A stretch of DNA of 64,000 nt. It comes from Lichenostomus cassidix (lineage: Eukaryota > Chordata > Aves > Passeriformes > Meliphagidae). The notes beneath the pieces were generated by a model that did not search any database, had not been told where the DNA came from, and saw only the letters and a program-made list of their open reading frames with translations. The stretch is from contig CM039187.1 in the NCBI GenBank assembly GCA_008360975.2, positions 17,253,094 through 17,317,093 of the forward strand, given 5' to 3'. Every line of letters begins with the position of its first letter. Within the stretch, counting starts at the first letter, position 1. This document shows, piece by piece, positions 54,401 to 60,400 of the stretch. A program made the position numbers and the translations under genes.

Positions 54401-57400
54401 TCATAAATTAGTAATTTTGTACCATTCAAAAATCATGAGCAGTGTTTTTCTGCACAGCAAGGAGAGTGTTTCCCTCCCTAGCTGACTGTATTTCTGGATT
54501 AAAAGCTCACCTTAACTGAGACAAATGTCTCTGAACTACATGCCCTCTAATATCAATTGATGAAGAACCTTTGTCTTGTGTTCAAAAAGTCCTTATCCCA
54601 CCTGCAAGCTAACTTCTCCTATACTGTTCTCCTCCTGTTATGGTTTAAGTAGAAAAAGTTATGTACTGCTTCCCTTCCTAAAACAGCAATGCTTCACATA
54701 CACACAGGACTACCTATGTGATTCATATTTTAAGAGAGCACTATGCATTCTGAAAATTAAGTTTTACCATCCTCTAGAAGCCTACAAGAAACCTCTCTTA
54801 CCTGAGTAAAATTTTTAACAGGAGTTGGTAGCCATCATTATTTTCAAACTCTGTTAATAAAGCTGATGATACGGGATAAGAATCTTTCACAAAGCACAAG
54901 ACAATACTAGCAGCTTCACACACATCACAAGCAGGTAGAGTGTCAGCCTGTGTAAAGAGATTCTGAACAGCTATTTTAATGCAGTCCACAGCTGTGAAAA
55001 TAAAAAAATACAGCAGGTATTTACGAACTGAAAGTCAAACAAGTTCAAAGTTACTAACAAAACCAAAACAAATTTGAAAAGTTACTTCCCACAAATAGGA
55101 GTCAGTTAACTCTTTTTCTACAAAGAAAAGAGGATATATGAATAGCACACTCATTTCAGAAGCTACATGAAGAGCATTGCTGGCTTTACAGTATACATGC
55201 ATTTCTTTGCTTTACTCCCAGAAATTGATATAATCTCAGGAGTATAAGCTTTCAATCCCCCAACTCACCCAAATTCATATACAGTGAATCCAGCTGTCTC
55301 AGTACAGAAGGTAAGCAGTGACTAAGAAATTTAATTGTCTTGTGCTAAGTCAATCACACATTCTGTGTGGAGTTCACAGGTTCATTCTTTTCATTCATTA
55401 ATTCAATGAAGCATATGTAATGGGGTACACACATTTTGCTCTGAGGAATGAAGCCTAGTTTTCTTGTCTAATCTCATGGCCAGTACTTTCAGGGCAGCTT
55501 CAAAGTGTCCAAACATTTCTTTCAATCCTACCCAGGAAGCCAAAATTTTATTTAAAAAAATTTAAATGTCTATATGCAGTTATCCCATTACATGGAATAT
55601 TGATGGTATGTTGTGCATTCCAAAACTATTTTTTCACTTCTAAGAAATTGAGACTGGTGGCCTTTGCACTTCTTAATAAGAAAAAAATTGCTTAAACTAA
55701 TAAAGCCTAGAAAGAAATGAGGACTTAGCCAACCACGATGTTGTATCAAAAGATAGCATTACTCTGACAGTGCCCCCAGCCTTGTATTTTAGTGTTCATG
55801 AGTCTCAGGCCCACAGACCGAGTCACACAACTTAAGAAAGAACATAATACGTTTTCCTCTTGCCTACATCAGTGTGATCAAATGGGATTAGCTCTTGCCT
55901 GTAATTTGTTTTTTTTGTGTAAAAAACCCTTCCGTTTCCAGATGGCTATCAGCGCTAAATAAAGGTCATCTCTACTGTGTCAAGAGCCCATGATTTGCAG
56001 TTGACTACTGGATGATGTAAGGATAAAAATCTGTCCTGAGGAGACTCTCTTTGATAATTCATTCCCAGGGGAGCTATGAGGAAAGGAGAAGCCAATTTGC
56101 TAAACCAAACCTTGTAGGTACACAATGCTGTTTTTGGTCTGAGCCTTTGAAATTGTTCTTAGCACACGGCCTGTAGGTACTTTCCATGAGTGGCTGCACT
56201 GGTCCCACAGAGAAGCAGTTGCTATAATTAATGACTGAAGCTTATCAGCTGCCAGAAGTTCCTCTACACCTTGTTCCTCTTTGTACATGTTAAGCATTAT
56301 CTGAAAAGCAAGCAAACATCAGCTACAATAAACACCTTTGGAAACACCCAGGAGATAAAGAAAAATCCATTGGGGAAGGAGATTATGAGTTTGATACTAA
56401 TTCCAGGAGAATGTATGCACTGAAATGAACAAAGAAAACTACCACTAGGATATTCTTAATGGATTTTTTCTGCTTAAAGTCATGTTGCTTGGTTTACAAA
56501 AAAAAAAAAAAGTTAGCAATAGTTTATATGTTTTATATGGCTCCTGATGCTTATTCAACAGTTTTCAGTACAAATTTACTTTTTTTTTTTTTGTCAATTT
56601 GAATCAAATGAACAGCTAAGAGCCTAAGCGAACATCTGAGTACCCAGAGCAAATGAACTCGCTAATGCACATCTCACCTTAACAAGCATTTCCTGAGTTT
56701 GGGCTTCACCCTCACTTGTCTCTCCATCATCACTGGTTTTCCTCAGAGGGACAGTAAAGAAAAGGTACAGACACTGCATCAGAGCAGCTGGAAGTCCAGA
56801 TCCAATGATGTTCCACATAGTCCTCTAAGCAAGCAAAATAAAGATCAATCCCTTCAGAAGCTGACCACAGTTTTCTTGGGTTTCTACACACTGAGAACAC
56901 TCAGAACAGGCAGATGAAGAACCTACTTGGGCATTTTATCCTCACGAGTGCTCTACGGCACACAAGACTGGCAGTCACATAGCACAGCTGTAAAATCCAC
57001 TTGGCAGAAGTAAATACATTACGTGTTGCTGTAGCTGTTCCCAGGACCTCCCACTCCAGCTGAACTACAGCTTTGACTATGTCCTGCATATGGAGACACA
57101 GGGAAGCACACAATCCGCAAACTAGCCAGCTGCTGAACCAGCAGTAAGGCCAGGGACAGACAGTGCCCTCTTTCCAGGATACCCTGCAGCTCTAGAGGCC
57201 TGATATGTTAAAAGCATGAATTCTTCATTCCCTCCTTGACTCAGCATAGCAGCAGTTTAGCTATAATGCCTTCACTTTTTGAACATATTGAATAACAACA
57301 CACACACTTCTAATTACAGGTTTTATAAATGCAAGTGACAGTTTCTTCACAATGTTTCTCAACACTTCGTTTCTTCCCATCTTGGCTGCATAGAACTTCC

Positions 57401-60400
57401 AGAGAAGTCCCAGTGTGTGTACTTGGCACACAGTAATCATAAAAAAATTAGCACCAAACTAACAGAAGAATGAGGTTTGTAATATGAAGTTTTGTGAGTG
57501 TATGTGTCACAAAAAATGGCAACGTCTTAAAACTGTGGAAAACACAAATCTCATCAGAAACTTTATGTTGTGACTAGCTACATATATAATTGTATAGCGC
57601 TCCTTATGACACAGAATGTATCCAGCATAATCTGACAGGAAAATTTTATTTTTGTGTGTCTTTGAACAAGAAAGACTGAGACAAACTGTTTAACTAAATG
57701 TCATGGATAAACACACCTCATATGCCCATCAACAGGCTGTACTCCTGATGCCAGTCTGCATTTGGGATGGCTGTACAAGTAGAGTTTTTTAAATGCTTCA
57801 AAGTGAGATGCTATCAGGATAGAAAAGCTAACCCCCATATTACCAGGCAGGTTCTTACTAGTTGTCTTTTTGATATGTAAGCTGGAGTGATAAGGAATAC
57901 ACAAAAAATGGGGCAGGGGTGGGGGATAAAGGATATAGCAGAGAAACACTAGAAAAAACAACTGTCTGATAATCAAAAATAAAATGGTATCTGAAAGGAT
58001 GAAATGCTTACTCCACTCTTTTAGAAAAGCCTGGCCTGCAAACCTGGTGGTGTGTCCTCTGACTGTAAGCCTTGGGCATGCTGAAGCTCAAAATATTAGG
58101 GATAATGCAAATACTGAGAATTGAGTGTTCCACCGTTGGGGTGTCTACTCAGTTTCTCTGAAGTAAAAAGGAAAACACCCTTTGTAGTAATTTCTCTTAC
58201 CAAGTCAGTCTGTGAGAGCAGATACACCGATTTCAGGAGCAAATGGCCATCTCCTGCTTGCCCTTTCTGTTGCAGCAATTGCTCCAAAGCCAGACGAGCT
58301 TCTTCTGTTATCACAAAAATGTTAAACTTTAATTCCTTAGTGGAAGATGAAAATGCTGCATTTATGCTTTCATAACAGATCTGACAAATTTAACAAAATC
58401 ACAGTAGCAGGAATGCACTAAAGCGAACAAAAAAACGTAAAGTGATTTTGATTCAGCATCAAGCTCGGGTCAGTTTGTGTAAACCACATGTTTCAAACTG
58501 ACACATTTGACCAAGAATACCAGCTCAGCTCATGAAGCCTGGCAGCTGACAGCACAAAGAATGTACAACAGCCACCAGGAAAGCCATGTGTGGCTAGCAA
58601 TATTTTTCTCATTTAAGATCCTCAGAATATTGTATAACCTACTCTAACTCTTACATGCCTTACACATTACACATTTCCAGCTACAAAAGTTCCAAACACA
58701 AGCTCATCATGGCATACAAGGCCAAATCTTCAGTGCAATCACCTCAAACTAGTGCTAGCTGTCACCTACTAAAATATCTGTCTTGCTACACAGTGTTTTC
58801 CTGTTCCACCTTTATTTCCAGCGCAGAGGACAGCTGAAAGACACACATTTCCAGAATAACAGGATCCAGTGAAGATGATATGGGAACATTACCTGCAGGT
58901 TTGCCATTGAGGTTCCTCTTAATTTCTTTAGTCAGGAGCTTGGAAACCTCACTGGCTAACAGCTGAACGTTGGGAAATACGATTACTCCAGCAGACTGTT
59001 CCCAGGCCTGAAATCCAAGCGTAACTGTTAAGTCTTTCTGACACATTATGTCTTTAGTAGATTGACAAATACTAATAAACATAAATAAACTAACATAAGG
59101 CTCACATTCCCCTACAAAATTCCGTTCCTAGTCAGTATAGTCCGTTAAGCAGTGTTTCCCAGACAGCAGGAGCATGACACTACAGATACAGAAGTCAACC
59201 TGGAACTACCTTGTGAATCATGTAAAGCACCTGCTAGAGAGCTTTTATGGTATTTTCTACATTTAATACAAACCCAACAATGTAAATGCTAGTCACACCC
59301 TGTGCCAATAATTATTTATATCAAAATTACGCTAGTCCCTTTCAAAATGTGAAGAACACCCTGAAGAAGCACAAAGTTATAGACAAGTTTATAGACAATT
59401 TATAAATAAGTTTATAGCTCACTTGTTCAAGAATGGACAAGCAACTAAGCGCAAAACTTACTAGACAAACAACAGTAAGACTTGTTGATTCCCTGAGTCT
59501 GACAAACAAACCCCTCTTAAATGTTTCTTAGCCCTGCCTTTGCGGGAAAGATTTAAAGCGCAATAAAGAAAATATTCCAGCAGACTAATACTGTTGCACC
59601 CAACCAGCCTCTGAGAATCAGGTGTCAATTCTGTTACATAAAACATCTGGTGCTACACGCATTTATGTATTAGCAGTAGTTCAGCATTCACCTTTAAAGA
59701 CCAGTCTAAGACACCTCTGTCCTCAGCAACCTTGAAAAATTTTCTTTACAAAAGTCTCCTCCTTTTAGAAGTTCTGAAAAATGCTGTAAGCCCCAAAGAT
59801 GAAAGGAAGAAAAATGACGTGTTTTCCTAAAAAAAATTAGATCCGACACCCCGTAATACTTACTGCCAAGAAATCAGTGCAACTCTTTGTAAATTAAGAT
59901 CCTCCACAAATATTAGTTCCTTCCCTACCATTCCTTTCAATTTCTTTTCTTTCATCATCACAGATGGCAGTTTGTGGACAAAGTGTCAGTCATCTCTTAG
60001 TAATCAGGTAAGCACCTACTTTTTACTTCATTTTACTGCAGTCAATAAGCAAAATGCCCCCAACTCTTTCTGTGCTACAGGAGTGAAATGCAATTGCACA
60101 GTGTGCCTATTAATAATTTTCATTATTATTATTTCATTAGTATTTTCATTTTTAATAATTAATAATTTTCATCAATCAATAATTTTAAAAGCAAACTAGT
60201 TTTTTTCAGATTTTGACCCTAAGTTACTTTCAGAGACATTCAGTTGCAAATGCAAGATCTACCAATTTCCTCCACCTCTGATGCAGAAGGGAGGGAAGGT
60301 CTGCAAAGAACAGAAGCAAACTGAGCAAACACAATGACAAGAAACCTACAGCCACTTAAGATTATACAATATCATTAGGCTATGCCCTTTTTCAGAAGAA

